Part shown: one piece after another, positions 38,517 to 50,190 of the stretch
Numbering within the stretch: the stretch's first letter is position 1
How the letters are laid out: every line of letters starts with the position of its first letter
Assembly: GCF_954871325.1 (NCBI RefSeq)
Contig: NC_088775.1
Location: 34,387,561 to 34,451,560 of the forward strand
Direction of reading: 5' to 3'
Origin: Gordionus sp. m RMFG-2023
Taxonomy: Eukaryota; Nematomorpha; Gordioida; Chordodea; Parachordodidae
Length of the DNA: 64,000 nucleotides
Made by a program: the position numbers and the translations under genes
Notes under the pieces: model-generated
The model's database searches: none
Told to the model about the DNA's origin: nothing
What the model saw: only the letters and a program-made list of their open reading frames with translations

Positions 38517-38993
38517 TCATTTTTTGGCAGGTTTCCTTGTTGGAGGAGGGGATTCCTGGAAGTTACTGACAGTAAGTCTGTCAGCAACAGTGGATTGCAT
38601 GAAATTAATATATTTCTTATACTTGTATTCATGCACCCCTCCTCTAGATCCGGATAGACTGTCTAATTTTTCTTTGCTCAGTTGATACTTGAAATTTCTT
38701 AAACGCTTTTTTAAGTAGTTAACACTACAGTCATAATCAGGATATTCTTCTGATAATCTAAAAATAAAATTATTAATAATATAATATATTATTTAACTTA
38801 ATTCCTATGATGGAAAGATGTTCCATCACAACGAATGTCTTCTTGTGATCAGGATGCGCCTGATTCCATATAATCTCTTCTGGTTCCAACATTTCTGCAA
38901 ACCTCATTGTGATTTGGTCATTCCATGATCTAACATAATTAATATATGATGATTTAAAGATAATTATACTTACATTTTTGCTGGTGAATTCAT
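38517..38993 (-). CDS. Harbinger-associated MADF-like DNA-binding protein (three exons)
   Basis: Reading leftward: exon 1 38993-38974 (MNSPAK), exon 2 38929-38798, exon 3 38757-38517 ending in TGA. The first donor is GTAAGT; the second intron has a GTTAAA donor; both acceptors are AG. Phases match and the joined frame is open for 130 codons. Residues include LEPEEIIWNQAHPDHKK, then SEEYPDYDCSVNYLKKRLRN and FKYQLSKEKLDS, and a proline/basic tail (SPPPTRKPAKK). The pattern 'IWN..HPD.K' followed by basic helices and a FKYQ-type stretch is a MADF/Myb-SANT-like trihelix. In Harbinger elements the second protein of this kind binds the ends and helps import the transposase. Here it is intact although its partner is not. 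Splice structure is my inference from sequence. Confidence 0.7.
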
Positions 38994-40519
38994 TTCTCCA
39001 CTTCAAAAAAATTTGAAAACGCAAGCAGGTTTACGTTTTGAAAAAAATAATTTAAATGAAAAACGGAAATGTGTTCAATTTGAACGAATACATTTAAAAT
39101 GCATTGCTTGCGTTTTGAAACGCAGCGTTGCAACGCACAATTTGTACGCACTATAAACATTTCTTTAACGTATTACAATTTTTTATAAAGAGGTAACCAA
39201 ATTAATTATGGAATTCAAATTTACTAATCGAGCACTAAATAATGGAAAAACTGGATGTTTATTATTACTATAGTTTTTGTTTTGGCACGTCGCCATTATT
39301 TGTTTATTTTTGTTTTTTTCGCAAAAATCTTTTTATTCTTAAATTCGGCTACAAAAGTAACTGAAGCACTAACCTCTACTAAGGAAGCCCTAAAGAAGGA
39401 TATAAATTTCATCGTTAGTGCTTTCATAATTTTCTGGCCAAAATTTGACCTCTAAATATTTCTTTAGCGTATTACGCTTATTTCATACGACGGTTATCCA
39501 AATTAATAACGGAATTTAAATACATTAGTTAAGCACCAAATAATGGCGAAAACCGGATGTTTATTACTACTCTAGTTTTTGTTTTGGCACGTCGCCAATA
39601 TTTGTTTATTTTTGTTTTTTTAGTTAATAAATTTTTATTCTTAAATTCGGCTACAAAAGTGATTGAAGCACTAACCTCTACTAACGAAGCACTAAAGAAT
39701 GATATAAGTTTCATCGTTAGTGCTTCCAAAAGTTCGGCCAACTTCACGCTTAAATCGTGACGTCATAATTTTTATTTAGCTTATAACTTTTTTCCATATG
39801 GCGGTTAACCAAATTAATAACGGAATTTAAATACATTAATTAAGCACTAAATAATGGCGAAAACTGAATGTTTAATACTACTCTAGTTTTTATTTTGGCA
39901 CATCGCCAATATTTGTTTATTTTTGTTTTTTTCGCCAATAACTTTTTATTCTTTAATTCGGCTACAAAAGTGATGGAAGCACTAACCCCTACTAACTAAG
40001 CACTAAAGAATGATATAAGTTTCATCGTTAGTTCATCCAAAAGTTCGGCCAACTTCACGCTTAAATAGTGACGTCATAATTTTTATTTAGCTTATAACTT
40101 TTTTTCCACATGGAGGTTAACCAAATTAATAACGGAATTTAAATATATTAATTAAGCACTAAATAATGGCGAAAACAGGATGTTTAATACTACTCTAGTT
40201 TTTCACGTCGCCAATATTTGTTTATTTTTGGCCAATAACTTTTTATTCTTAAATTCGGCTACAAAAGTGATTGAAGCACTAACCTCTACTAACGAAGCAC
40301 TAAAGAATGATATAAGTTTCATCGTTAGTGCTTTCAATCAACTTTTAAGCGTGAAGTTGGCATAAATTTTTATTTTTGCCTATAACATTTTTTCATTAAA
40401 TTCGGCTACTATACGGATTGAAGCACCAACAAGCACTATCGAAGCACTAAAAAATGACATATGATTCATCGTTAGTGCTTCCAAATGTTCGGCCAGCTTC
40501 ACGGAGCTGTAAATGATAG

Positions 40520-41370
40520 TGAAAACGTTAATAATAGAAGAAATGAATGTAATTGATGATGCGATTATCTAGTAGAGCGACAAGTTAAATGTGATGCCAA
40601 CACCTTTTTGATAAATTCATTACTGACCAATATTAATAGCTAACACTTCTTTTAATTCCGCTACCATTTTACCTAAATATTTTTTTTTATTAATCTCATA
40701 TCTTGATATCTCTTTTTATCCTATTTTTGAAGTTATTTTTGATTTAAATATATTGCAAATAATTCTAATTAAGTTTCTTTTTGAAGTTTATAAAATGAGA
40801 ATCTTAGGATTTAGTTAAGAATTTTTGATTTTATATAAATAAGTGGCGTAACAAACTCCTCCACGGTTAGGGAGGACTCAAGCCAAATTTAGATACAAAA
40901 GCCTTACGTTTTCCTAAATTATGGTTAGGGACTTTTATTTTACCATGGCGCAAATCATTAGTACCTCTGATTGATAAATTTCAAAGATTTCTCTCCTTTC
41001 TTATTTGTTTTATTATATCTTTACAATTGAACCCCACCTCAACTAGAGCCTTAATTTTGAATGTTTGGTAGGAAGTAGATACCGCACTCTATTCTTTGCA
41101 AAGAAAGGAAGGATTGGTAAGAATTTTATATATTATTCCTAAAAATAAATAAAATTATTATTTTTTAAACCTAATACATTATTTTTAATGATGCAAAAAA
41201 AAAAATTTTTAAGTTTATATAAAAATTTTTTAATCAAGTTCTTTGCCGATATCCTACGAGAGATATCCCTTATGCGAGATACACTATCTCGCCTCCCAGC
41301 TCACTAAGCTTTCTTCTTATTAAAGAACTACCTTTTAATTCCAAGAATTTTATAAACACTTCGAGCGTCT
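40520..41370. other. gene-free sequence before LINE copy 2
   Basis: No gene. The stretch 40850-41060 is somewhat less AT-rich and could be residual upstream LINE sequence, but I cannot read a domain. Confidence 0.4.
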
Positions 41371-42430
41371 CGGATCTTTCAATATGACGTCAACCTCGCT
41401 TCACATGAACTGGAGATTAAACGCCTAACAGAAGATATACTCAATCTTAAATTTGGGGAGTTATCATGGCTACAGGCTACCTTACCAACCAAATCCGGCG
41501 GTATTGGTATAAGGTCACCTTCCCTACTTTCTGTTAGTGCGTTCATATCCTCTCGCTTGTCCTGCGAGCCCATCATTCAAACGCTAACAAAACATCCTGA
41601 CCCCTTACTCCAACAGGCTATTGATCTATGGAAGTCCCTCTCATTAGTCGATCCTCCATCGCCGGCATTACAGAAGGATTGGGATAAACCTCTAGTTGGC
41701 AACTCCGTTGCATTCCTTAAATCGAGGAGCCAACCAGAGGATCATTCTCTACTCTTCTCTATTTCCGAAGGTGGTGGATAAGAATTTCTTGAAGCCTTCC
41801 CATCCCGAAACCTTGACCAGCTCCTAAGCAATGATGAGATACGTCACGCCATCCGTCTTAGACTGAATTGCGATATGGTAATACCTCATAACTGTATCCT
41901 CTGTCAAACGTCGGTCAACTCCAAAGGCCGTCACTCTCTACACTGCAAGCGCTGTAAAGGCAGATTCATTAGGCATTCAAAATGCAATGATACCATTGCC
42001 AGGGCCTTAAAATCCGCCGGCATCCCATCAACCCTCGAACCTACTGGCCTTTACAATTCAGATGGTAAGCGGCCCGATGGTTAGACTATGATCCCTTGGA
42101 AGAGGGGGGAATTCCTAACTTGGGATTTCTCATGCATCGATCCTCTTGCCCCTTCCAATGTAAATAGAGATGCCATACTAGATGCCGAGGCGAATAAATT
42201 AGCTAAATATTCGCCATCTCTTCCCGCCAATTATACATTCCTACCATTAATCGCCACTACCTTAACGTCGTTCGGCTTTGCCCTAGACTTCTTTAAAGAG
42301 CTAGGAAAACGGATCTCTGCTAGGACCGAGGATCCCAACGAGGGATTCTACCTACGCCAACGATTAGCCATAAACATAGTAAAATACATTTATCTCAGCT
42401 TTATTTTTTCAATATCCGAAACGCCGTAAT
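41371..42430 (+). pseudogene. LINE with C-terminal Cys/His knuckle and RPDG motif, copy 2
   Basis: The 3' half of a reverse-transcriptase element in one frame for about 350 codons, with only two stops (41779 and 42082). It starts near 41371 (FQYDVNLASHELEIKRLTED), continues WLQATLPTKSGGIGIRSPS, then a zinc-knuckle block (CILCQ, HSLHCKRC, GRFIRHSKCNDTIARAL), then GIPSTLEPTGL, KRPDG and GEFLTWDFSCIDPLAPS, ending LRQRLAINI. The spacing RPDG to WDFSC recalls PD-(D/E)XK endonucleases. Related proteins are widespread in invertebrate genomes. The RT core is not present upstream: the copy is 5'-truncated, as LINEs usually are. Local GC is higher than its surroundings, so it is a fairly recent arrival. 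Confidence 0.75.
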
Positions 42431-44775
42431 TGAACATCCTATGCATAGTATAGACTTTGGCCATTTTGTTGCATATTATTATAACGTTAGAGCTAAATTT
42501 ATATTAATGTATAAATTAATCTATGTTATTTTATTTTATTAAATTATTTTACTAATAATGTATTAATATCTTATTATTATAATGATTATATATTTTATAA
42601 ATTGTTTCTTTCTTTAATATAATAATTTAATATAATTTTTAAAAATATTAATAAATCTTATAAATCATATATGTAATAAAAATAAATATATATTAATTAT
42701 TTATACCCTAAAAGTAACTTTTTTTTTGAAAAATTCTTTTTAAAATTGTTTCGTAGAAAAATTTCAATTTATTCATATTCGAAATATCAGGGCGGCTTGA
42801 ACATGTTGTTAGAGATATGTATTAGCCATCAATCTTTCTCCTCTTTCTTTTATATCATTACAATCAATTTATAACCAGATACTTTCCTGTCACTTCCTTT
42901 TTTAATTTTATTACATTTATAATTTTAATCATAGTTTGATAGTATACTAAATGTTAACTTTAAAGTATAATATTTTTATAAAGTTAATAAAAATTGTATT
43001 TTTATGAGTTCAAAATTGAAACTTCTCTGCAAATAAGATTTTTTTCACAAAATAAAAAATTTAGCTTAGCCAAGTCTTCATTCATACAAAAGAAAAATTC
43101 TGTTTTTGTTCAATTAGATAGTTCAAACAATTTTCGCAAAACTTTCGAAATTAATAATCATATTATCTTATCTCTATATAAAGTTTATACCCTAATAATT
43201 ATAAATCTGGTGAATATTGACTTATATTCAATCTTTATCTGGTAATTTGTTTTCCTTATTTCTTCAAATTTTGCCTTTTTTTGTTCTTTACTCCTTTATT
43301 CTCCGTGTCTAATTCAAAAACAAAAGTTACTAGAAGTCAAAGAGAGTGAATGCCAATATTATAAATAAATAATATACCTGTCTCATACATATTCCTGCAC
43401 TTCACGAGCTTACGCCGTAATCTCCAGTATTTTGCCATGTCGAAAATTAAACCACGTTGCTGGGCTATCCTCCAATTTTTAATATGCTGGCAGCGTGGCT
43501 TTTTTATATATTTATTCATTTTAAAAGTTTCTCGTATCATTCATTAAATATATAAAAAATTAATAATTTTTTAAATTTGAATATTTAATTTGAATATTTA
43601 ATGTGAATTAGTTAAGTTCTTGGTCAAACGTACAGGCTACACGAATGGTAGGGATCGACTAAGGTCTATTCCGGGCATAGACATACCCATGATAGGACAT
43701 TATTAAACGTAAATATTTTATTGGAGTCATTAGGTCTTCTTATTGTTTGACCTTGGTTATATTATATCTTTATAAAAAATAAATTTGGGATTTCACTTAT
43801 TTTTTTATAAAAACCCTTTTTTTTCTAAAGATTTTGAATAATAGTGATTATTTAAAGAAGTTATTAACTTTTACCAATTTATTTTTCCAATTCTTCTTTA
43901 TAGTTATATATTGTATACATTTTTGGGGGAGAAATACCTCTCCCCTCCACCTTGGTTTCGCGCAGGATTTCTGGTATATCAAGGTCTAAGATAAGCTAGC
44001 CCAGTTTCAGAGCGGCTTTAGTCATAGGCTAATGATCTAAAATCTATAAACAATAAAAACAGAAAAATATCAAAGACGATCTTCCTAGGGCTGTGAGACG
44101 CCTAGAAAGTCTCGCGATCTGTTAGGTTCTATGTTTATCTCAAAATTATTAGTTAATGTAATATTTTATCCATTGAACCTTATTGCATACATGGTAAGTT
44201 TAGCCAATTTCTATTATCCTAATATTTGAACATTTAAATAAAAAGGAAACTATTCATTTTCTTATAATAATTATGCCCTAAAAGTTAAAAGTTCATATAA
44301 AAATCAGATATTAAAAAAATAGGAAAAATTTATAATCAAGTTTCCCCTGCTATTTACCCAACACAAAAACCCATTTGATTAAACATTATTTTTCCAAATG
44401 TTTTGTTTGTGTAAATTATAGATGAGGATGCTCACAAAAAAAACTATACAACAACGAGGGGAAATAAAAATGTGTGTATTAAGAGTAGAAAACAAACTCA
44501 AAGTTATGAATAAAACAGTGACTCTGCTATAAATAAAAATGTGTTTATTAGTAATAAAAAACACAGAAAATATACATTATCTATATCACAATGATGGGGA
44601 GTATTTATCATACAAACCCAACCAATACGACATTGCTAAATAAAAACCATGGGTGGGATATGCATAAAAAGCACTAAAATCAAAGTTAAAGATAAGGTTT
44701 ACTGTATAATGTATGGCATTTTTCATTTACAATTATTCATTTATCAATATCCCTCTTATTTTAATGAACTAGCCA
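42431..44775. other. gene-free AT-rich sequence
   Basis: Nothing recognised. Open frames of 60-83 codons (for example 42994-43245) have the low-complexity composition expected by chance in AT-rich DNA. Confidence 0.45.
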
Positions 44776-44783
44776 CTATGAAA

Positions 44784-46968
44784 CAGGGACCCGGACCTTT
44801 ATTTATAACGGTTCAGTTTGGTTAAGGTTCATTATATAAAAATTTATAATGGTTACGGTTCATTTACTGTTCTTAGAAAAAAATTATAAAGATTCGATTC
44901 AGCTAATTGTAAAGGTTTATAAAGGTTTATTCCGGTTATATAAAAAAAATTATAATTATTTTTATCGAAAATATGATATTAATTATGAATATTATTTGTT
45001 AAAATTGTTGCCACACTTAAGTTAAATATTGTTTATTTATAAAATAGATGAAATTAATTTATTTTTAAAGTATCTATGAATAATACATAAAATGTATATA
45101 AGAATTAAAATACTGTACAAAATTATTAATATGTTTTTATCCATTTTAACCCAAAATTTAATGACTGCTCAATATAAATATCATGATTAGATTTCGATAT
45201 TGATGACAAGATAGATTTGGAAAGCTTTAATTTTTTTCATAATTAGGGATTCATGTTCATTAGAATGACCTTTCCAAATTACCTCCATGTCCAGCTTTAA
45301 GTATGATTTTGCACTTATACACGTTGCAGTCTGATTCATTTAATGGAATATTAATTTTAAAAAAGAACGGACTGGGTTAACTCTGGTGAGGACCGTTTAA
45401 ATTTTTTCTAGAGGAAAATAAAATAAATTTTTAAAAATTGTCAACATAAATACAATAAAATATATAGGTCAGAACAAAGAAATATTCTAAGATTATGATA
45501 TTGGTAAACTAATTAGAATTCACCATCAATTTGTAAAGCCACATCATATGGATATTATTAGTAGATTTACAATTCATCACATTAAGTAAACAAAATAAAA
45601 AATAGATTTGAACAACTTTGCAAATACTTGTATTTCAAGACAACACAAAATCTATTTTTCATAATAAAAGTTATAACCAGTCCAACCGAACCCAACGAAC
45701 CTGAAGAAGAAAACCCGGGTTTTTAGGAAAAAAATCTGAACCGGAACCGAACCTGAACCACGTTTATAAAATTTTAAAAACCCCGAACCGAACCTGGGAA
45801 TTTTATTTAAACCCTGGTTCAACCGGGTTCAGTGTATTGTTTAAAATCATATATTAAGATATTTGTATAATTTTATATATAAATATTAATAATTTAATTG
45901 AGATTTTATAATATTTTCAAATTTCCAATTAAGTGAAGTGTTAATAAATTTTAAACAACTTAATTCATTTACGCCATTTTAAATTTTTTTAAATTAATTC
46001 TCAAAGATTCCTATTGGAGTGTTAATAAATTTTTAACAATTAAATTCATTTACCCTATTTATTTTTAATTTTTAACTTATTCTCAATGATTATTAATTAG
46101 AGGAAAATGAAAGTGAACAAGTCAAAGTAAAAATTATTATATTGGATATGTTAATTTAATGAAATATGTCTAAATATAAAATTGATACATGACTGCTTGG
46201 TATTTTTAACTATATTTTGCCTAGGAATAAAATATAAAATTTATTTTTTATACCAAATTTATGCCTAGTTTTTTAATTGATTTAAATATAGAATTTTTAT
46301 TTATCAATTCAAAAATTCTTAAACCCGCCTTAACCCGGAACCAAACCAGGGTTTAAAAATATTTCCCTGAACCCCCGAACCAAATCCACCTTTTTTTAAC
46401 CTTAAACCGAACCCGAACCTAACCAGGGCAAAAATTTTGCAGGGTTCGCATCCCTGGTTATAACAATACTAATATACTCAGATGCCAAAATTCTATAATA
46501 AAATCAAAACCTTATAAATTTGGTCATTTTGAAATTTATGTGGGAAGAATGGCCCTTATATCAAACTACTCATGGGTAGGCAGTGATGTTATTTACAAAT
46601 TGGTTACTTAGATATTTTGCATACTAAAATAGAGAAAATAGAAATAGACTCTAATACTATTAGAAGCAGTTAAAAGATTGTTGATCAATTTAAGTAATAG
46701 TGAAAAAAATTAATATATACTTATGATATTAAACAAATATTTTGTTAATAATTATATAATTTGAAACCTTAAAACGATACGAATATAGTAAAATATGCAA
46801 GGAAAAGAATGTAAACGAAAAAAATATAAAATATTTATTCTATTTTGCCTGAAAGCGATTCAATCCGGTTTCACCCTATTTATTAAGGTTCTTTTATTTA
46901 CACCTTCAAAAAGTTATTATATCGGTTCAGTGATTAGGTGGTTTATTCCTAACTATTCCGGGTCCCTT
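44784..46968. mobile_element. non-autonomous hAT, outer of a pair
   Basis: Left end CAGGGACCCGGACC and right end inverted AAGGGACCCGGAATAG; perfect 8-bp target duplication CTATGAAA at 44776-44783 and 46969-46976. Near both ends GGTTCA/TGAACC-type motifs recur (AACGGTTCAG, ATCGGTTCAG). No transposase is readable in its own sequence. It is interrupted by another hAT at 45678-46456. Net length about 1.4 kb. Confidence 0.9.
45678..46456. mobile_element. nested hAT MITE
   Basis: Left end CAGTCCAACCGAACCC, right end inverted CAGGGATGCGAACCCTG, with a perfect 8-bp duplication GTTATAAC at 45670-45677 and 46457-46464. CCGAACC motifs are clustered in the outer 150-200 bp of each side, framing an AT-rich centre. 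No coding sequence. Younger than the element it interrupts. Confidence 0.9.
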
Positions 46969-47080
46969 CTATGAAATAATAACGATGTTTAATAACAAAA
47001 AACTGGCATGTCTGGAGGTATTTCAGCAAAATAATTTTGAAGGAAAATAATAAGGGCACAAAAACTCATGAAACTCATAT

Positions 47081-47370
47081 TAGAGATCTGCAAATTCCGG
47101 CTCAGCCCATACCCCGCCCTGGTATATTTTTATAAAATATTTTGGTTCGGGCTAAGTTGTAACATATTTTTAAACAAATTCGAGCCGGGACGCACATCAG
47201 GCTTAAATTTTAAATATGACATTCAATTTTGTGAAATAATTTGCGATATTTTAAAATTCTTGTAAATAGCAAGGCATTGTAGAATATATTTTATACATTT
47301 AAAAAAATACTAAATTCCTCTCTATTTAAATCCGGGCGAGGCTAAACAGACAAATATTTTTTTTTAGTTC
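47081..47370. mobile_element. hAT MITE, GC-motif family, diverged copy 3
   Basis: Begins TAGAGATCTGCAAATTCCGG, matching the terminal repeat of the element at 10213, and carries scattered CCGGCTCAGCCC and GAGCCGGGA motifs. The AT core is not obviously the same and the right end is unclear. A diverged or partial relative. Confidence 0.55.
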
Positions 47371-48640
47371 AGGTAGGGCTTTTCGGGATAAACAAAATTT
47401 GTATGGGATCGGGAAATTTTCTAAAAAAATTTCGTGAAAAATTAATCCCGATTAGTATAGTTAAACGGCCCAATTTAAGTCGATTTCTAAAAATGGCCTT
47501 TAAGATTTTAGCCAAAATAATATTATGTAAGCCTTGAGATTTGGCAAATAGATGTCTAAACTTTTATGACATATATACCAAAATATCCGGACCTACATAA
47601 TATTACTAAATACATTCAAAGAATCTGTAGAACCATTTTTCGCCCAAAAGAAACCTATTATGATTTAGAAACTAATTTACCAATCAATGATCTGATAGCC
47701 CTGATAATGCAGAATTTTCAGTATTTTATTCTATGGATATTTTGTAATTTAATACATTTATAAATAAAAATATTTTGAACCGCCTACTCAATCCAAGATT
47801 TCAAATTATAAAGATTATTCAAAATATTTTGTTAAAAATTCCAAGCCACCATTACAATTTTTAGATATCATACAGAAAGGGAAATTTAAATTGAGGATAA
47901 TGCCCAGACATTGAATTACTAAAATGGCTCGGAAACTACCTTCACTTATTCACTCCCCTAAGCCAATGATAACGTTACCTTCTCTTAAATTTTATCATCC
48001 TACAAAATCAAAATTAACAACAAAAAGATCTAAATCACCCCCCCCCCCATCTCCAATTTGATACAAATGACTATAGATTTTCCGTTACCCTCTAATATCA
48101 ATGGCGATCTTTCATCATCCCACCTGGAGTAGAAGTCCCTGAACTCCTCTATCTAATATATTAATAAGCAGCATCTGCCCAATTATTATTTTTTTATAGC
48201 AAATATTGCGCTGTTAGAAAATATGGATGATTGACACAAATGTTTCCAAGTGTGCTGTTTCAACTTACCCTTAATGCTTATACTTATTATAAGAACTAAT
48301 TATTATTATAAATTCTATTATGATACAATAAATTGTGATGGAGAATGGTTTAATCCTAAATTGCTCAGATTATCTTAAATAATATGTTATCATTTTTTTT
48401 TACCTAAATATATCATTAAAAACATTGTATAAAATCATAAGATCCGGATCTATAAATATAGGGCTTCATCCCAATCTCCCTTTCCTACACCTAATATAAA
48501 TTCAAATGATAAAACAAGCCTCTATGACGAATCTAAATCCTTAATTAAGAACTCTTGGTTAATAAATCTAAATTTATTTAAAGATTTAATCAGTTTTTTC
48601 ATTTCATCCGATTTGGACATTTTAGGGTATTCATATTACA
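47371..48640. other. gene-free AT-rich sequence
   Basis: No recognised gene. A 65-codon frame at 47566-47763 (ITKYIQRICRTIFRPKE) is less repetitive than most but I cannot place it in any family. The sequence from 47384 (TAGGGCTTTTCGGGATAAAC) resembles a hAT end without a partner. Confidence 0.4.
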
Positions 48641-50190
48641 GTGAAAGGGGGGATATTTTTCACCAGATGTTAAAACAAAATAAAATGATACTATTATATT
48701 TTTATTTTAATCATACTTAAACATTAATCTATGTTAAAAAAATATTAAACAACTTTTTTAAATGTCACACTTAAAAAAATATAAAAAGTTTTGTCATCAC
48801 ATATTTTCTTTTATTTATTATATAATTAGATTACTTTAGTCAAGAGGTAGTCCACGATAGCCCAGCTCCAAATAATGTTGCATATGATTATAGAAATTTG
48901 TAAAATCATATGGAATAAATTGATTCATTATTTGATTAATATTATTTATTATATATTCCCTTGTACTTGGTCTGGGAATTAATGACCTGTACTTGTTTTT
49001 GAAAACCCCGAAAAAATTTTCAATTGGGTTTAATTGTGGTGAGTATGGGGGAAGATATTCAATTCTCTCTTTATAGTCATCAATTAGATGACTTTTATGT
49101 ACTGACGCATTGTCCATAATTAATATGTCATCTGGTGGTAATATACTAATAATATCCATTAATGAATTTCTGAATAACATACCATTATATGATCCTTCGA
49201 TGATTTTATAATGTATAACTCCACAAATTCCTATAGTGCAAAGTACACTTACATTTTTCCCTTTTGAGGGTGGCACCTTTATTGATGGTCTAACGTTGAG
49301 TGGTGCCCAAGCATAGACAGGTACAACATGAAAATTGATGCCTGTTTCGTCGAGAAAATAGAGTCTTTCTCTGGAGATGTTCAGCAATTTGCGGCAATAC
49401 ACCTGTCGAATATTGATAGCTCCTGGTGTATTCCTGCGATCTGGTTCTTTCCCAGCTCTTTTTTTGGACCATCGGGTTTTTAATATATTTCCTTATAGTT
49501 CCAATATTTTTTGGAGAACCAGAGGGAAAATTCTCAATTATATCCTTCACCGTGAAGGTATTATTGTCGATTAGCAAATCCATAATTTGCCTTTCAATAT
49601 TTGCTGTGTCTTTAATTTTTCTCCCCCTTTGTTTAAGCGAGAATTCCTTTAAGGGCTCACCAATAATTTCTGGGAATGTATCCCGTTTTATTTTATGTAT
49701 TGATGCCTTCGACATATTAACAAATTCATTTCAATTTTATCTTTGTTCCAACAATTGTATGTTCTTTTGGGTTTAGGAATGGATGATATTTGAGAATGAT
49801 TTATATTTTCATTAATAGTTGCTAAAGAATTATTATTTGCAGAAATATTAGAATGTGATTGATAATTTTCCATATCATTCCCATCTGAGATTGGCAAAGA
49901 ATAATTTACAGAAGTACTTGAGAGTAAAGGAGATGTATTAAAGTTATAAAGAATGTAGTCTATATTAAACATTATAAGATTGAAAATAATATTAAATTAA
50001 ATATACAAAAATATTAAATTATGTAAATGATATGTGAAAAAATATGTTTTTTTTAAAAAGTTTTTTTTTTAAAAAAAGTTATTTAAAATTTTTTTAACAT
50101 AGATTAATGTTTAAGTATGATTAAAATAAAAATATAATAGTATCATTTTATTTTGTTTTAACATCTGGTAAAAAATATCCCCCCTTTCAC
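48641..50190 (-). mobile_element. IS630/Tc1-type transposon with about 115-bp terminal repeats
   Basis: Inverted repeats begin GTGAAAGGGGGGATATTT on both sides and remain almost identical for about 115 bp (48641-48755 against 50075-50190), with one C/T difference in the first 60 bases. The element is 1550 bp and encodes one DDE transposase on the minus strand. A direct CA dinucleotide adjoins both ends rather than the TA usual for this superfamily. Low arm divergence indicates a young insertion. It lies about 660 bp upstream of the inferred SLC6 transcription start. Confidence 0.9.
48836..49972 (-). pseudogene. IS630/Tc1-like transposase, DD30E, two frame breaks
   Basis: Cut-and-paste transposase of the IS630/Tc1/mariner superfamily. 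Reading leftward: an acidic/Asn-rich N-terminal tail (from 49972), a helix-turn-helix region from about 49715 (MSKASIHKIKRDTFPEI, FTVKDIIENFPSGSPKNIG), then the DDE domain from about 49440: FLDETGINFH (first Asp), ILIMDNASVH (second Asp) and PYSPQLNPIENFFG (Glu). The stop is at 48836. Thirty residues separate the second Asp from the Glu. The frame shifts near 49710 and again near 49485, just before RWSKKRAGKEPDRRNTPG, so this copy is inactive although each segment is clean. Overall about 330-350 residues, normal for the family. Confidence 0.85.

Larger units (their letters stand above)
37042..39153. mobile_element. PIF/Harbinger transposon nested in the foldback arm
   Basis: Terminal inverted repeats begin TAGTGCGTACAAATTGTGCG on both sides and stay matched for over 40 bases (GCGTTGCAACGC...). 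A TAA trinucleotide flanks each end (37039-37041 and 39154-39156), the 3-bp target duplication expected of PIF/Harbinger. The host sequence on both sides matches the foldback repeat unit across the junction (GACCTCTAA then ACATTTCTTTA), confirming the insertion. It holds a truncated transposase and an intact-looking MADF-like gene on opposite strands, the usual two-gene Harbinger layout. Confidence 0.92.
34137..40509. mobile_element. large foldback element, inverted tandem-repeat arms
   Basis: Left edge GCTCCGTGAAGTTGGCCGAA and the right edge, inverted, match. The sequence TAAATGATAG directly repeats just outside both (34127-34136 and 40510-40519), consistent with a 9-10 bp target duplication. 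Each arm is an array of a roughly 305-bp unit containing 'AAGCACTAACGATGAAACTT', 'CCGAATTTAAGAATAAAAAG' and 'CATCCGGTTTTCGCCATTAT'; left arm 34137-35130 has about three units, right arm (about 36870-40509 in opposite orientation, excluding the Harbinger) about five. The centre holds a hAT MITE copy. No transposase of its own was recognised. Foldback (FB-like) or MULE-type elements are the nearest known analogues, by arm structure and duplication length. Confidence 0.8.

Noticed and set aside
34207-40365. Several 60-80 codon frames sharing KLISFFSASLVEVSASITFV
   Set aside because: They are the same repeat unit of the foldback arrays read in different copies; a hydrophobic peptide by chance, with no start context or conservation evidence.
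49426-49776. 116-codon + strand frame inside the Tc1-type element
   Set aside because: Antisense to the transposase helix-turn-helix region, which shows clear family similarity on the minus strand.
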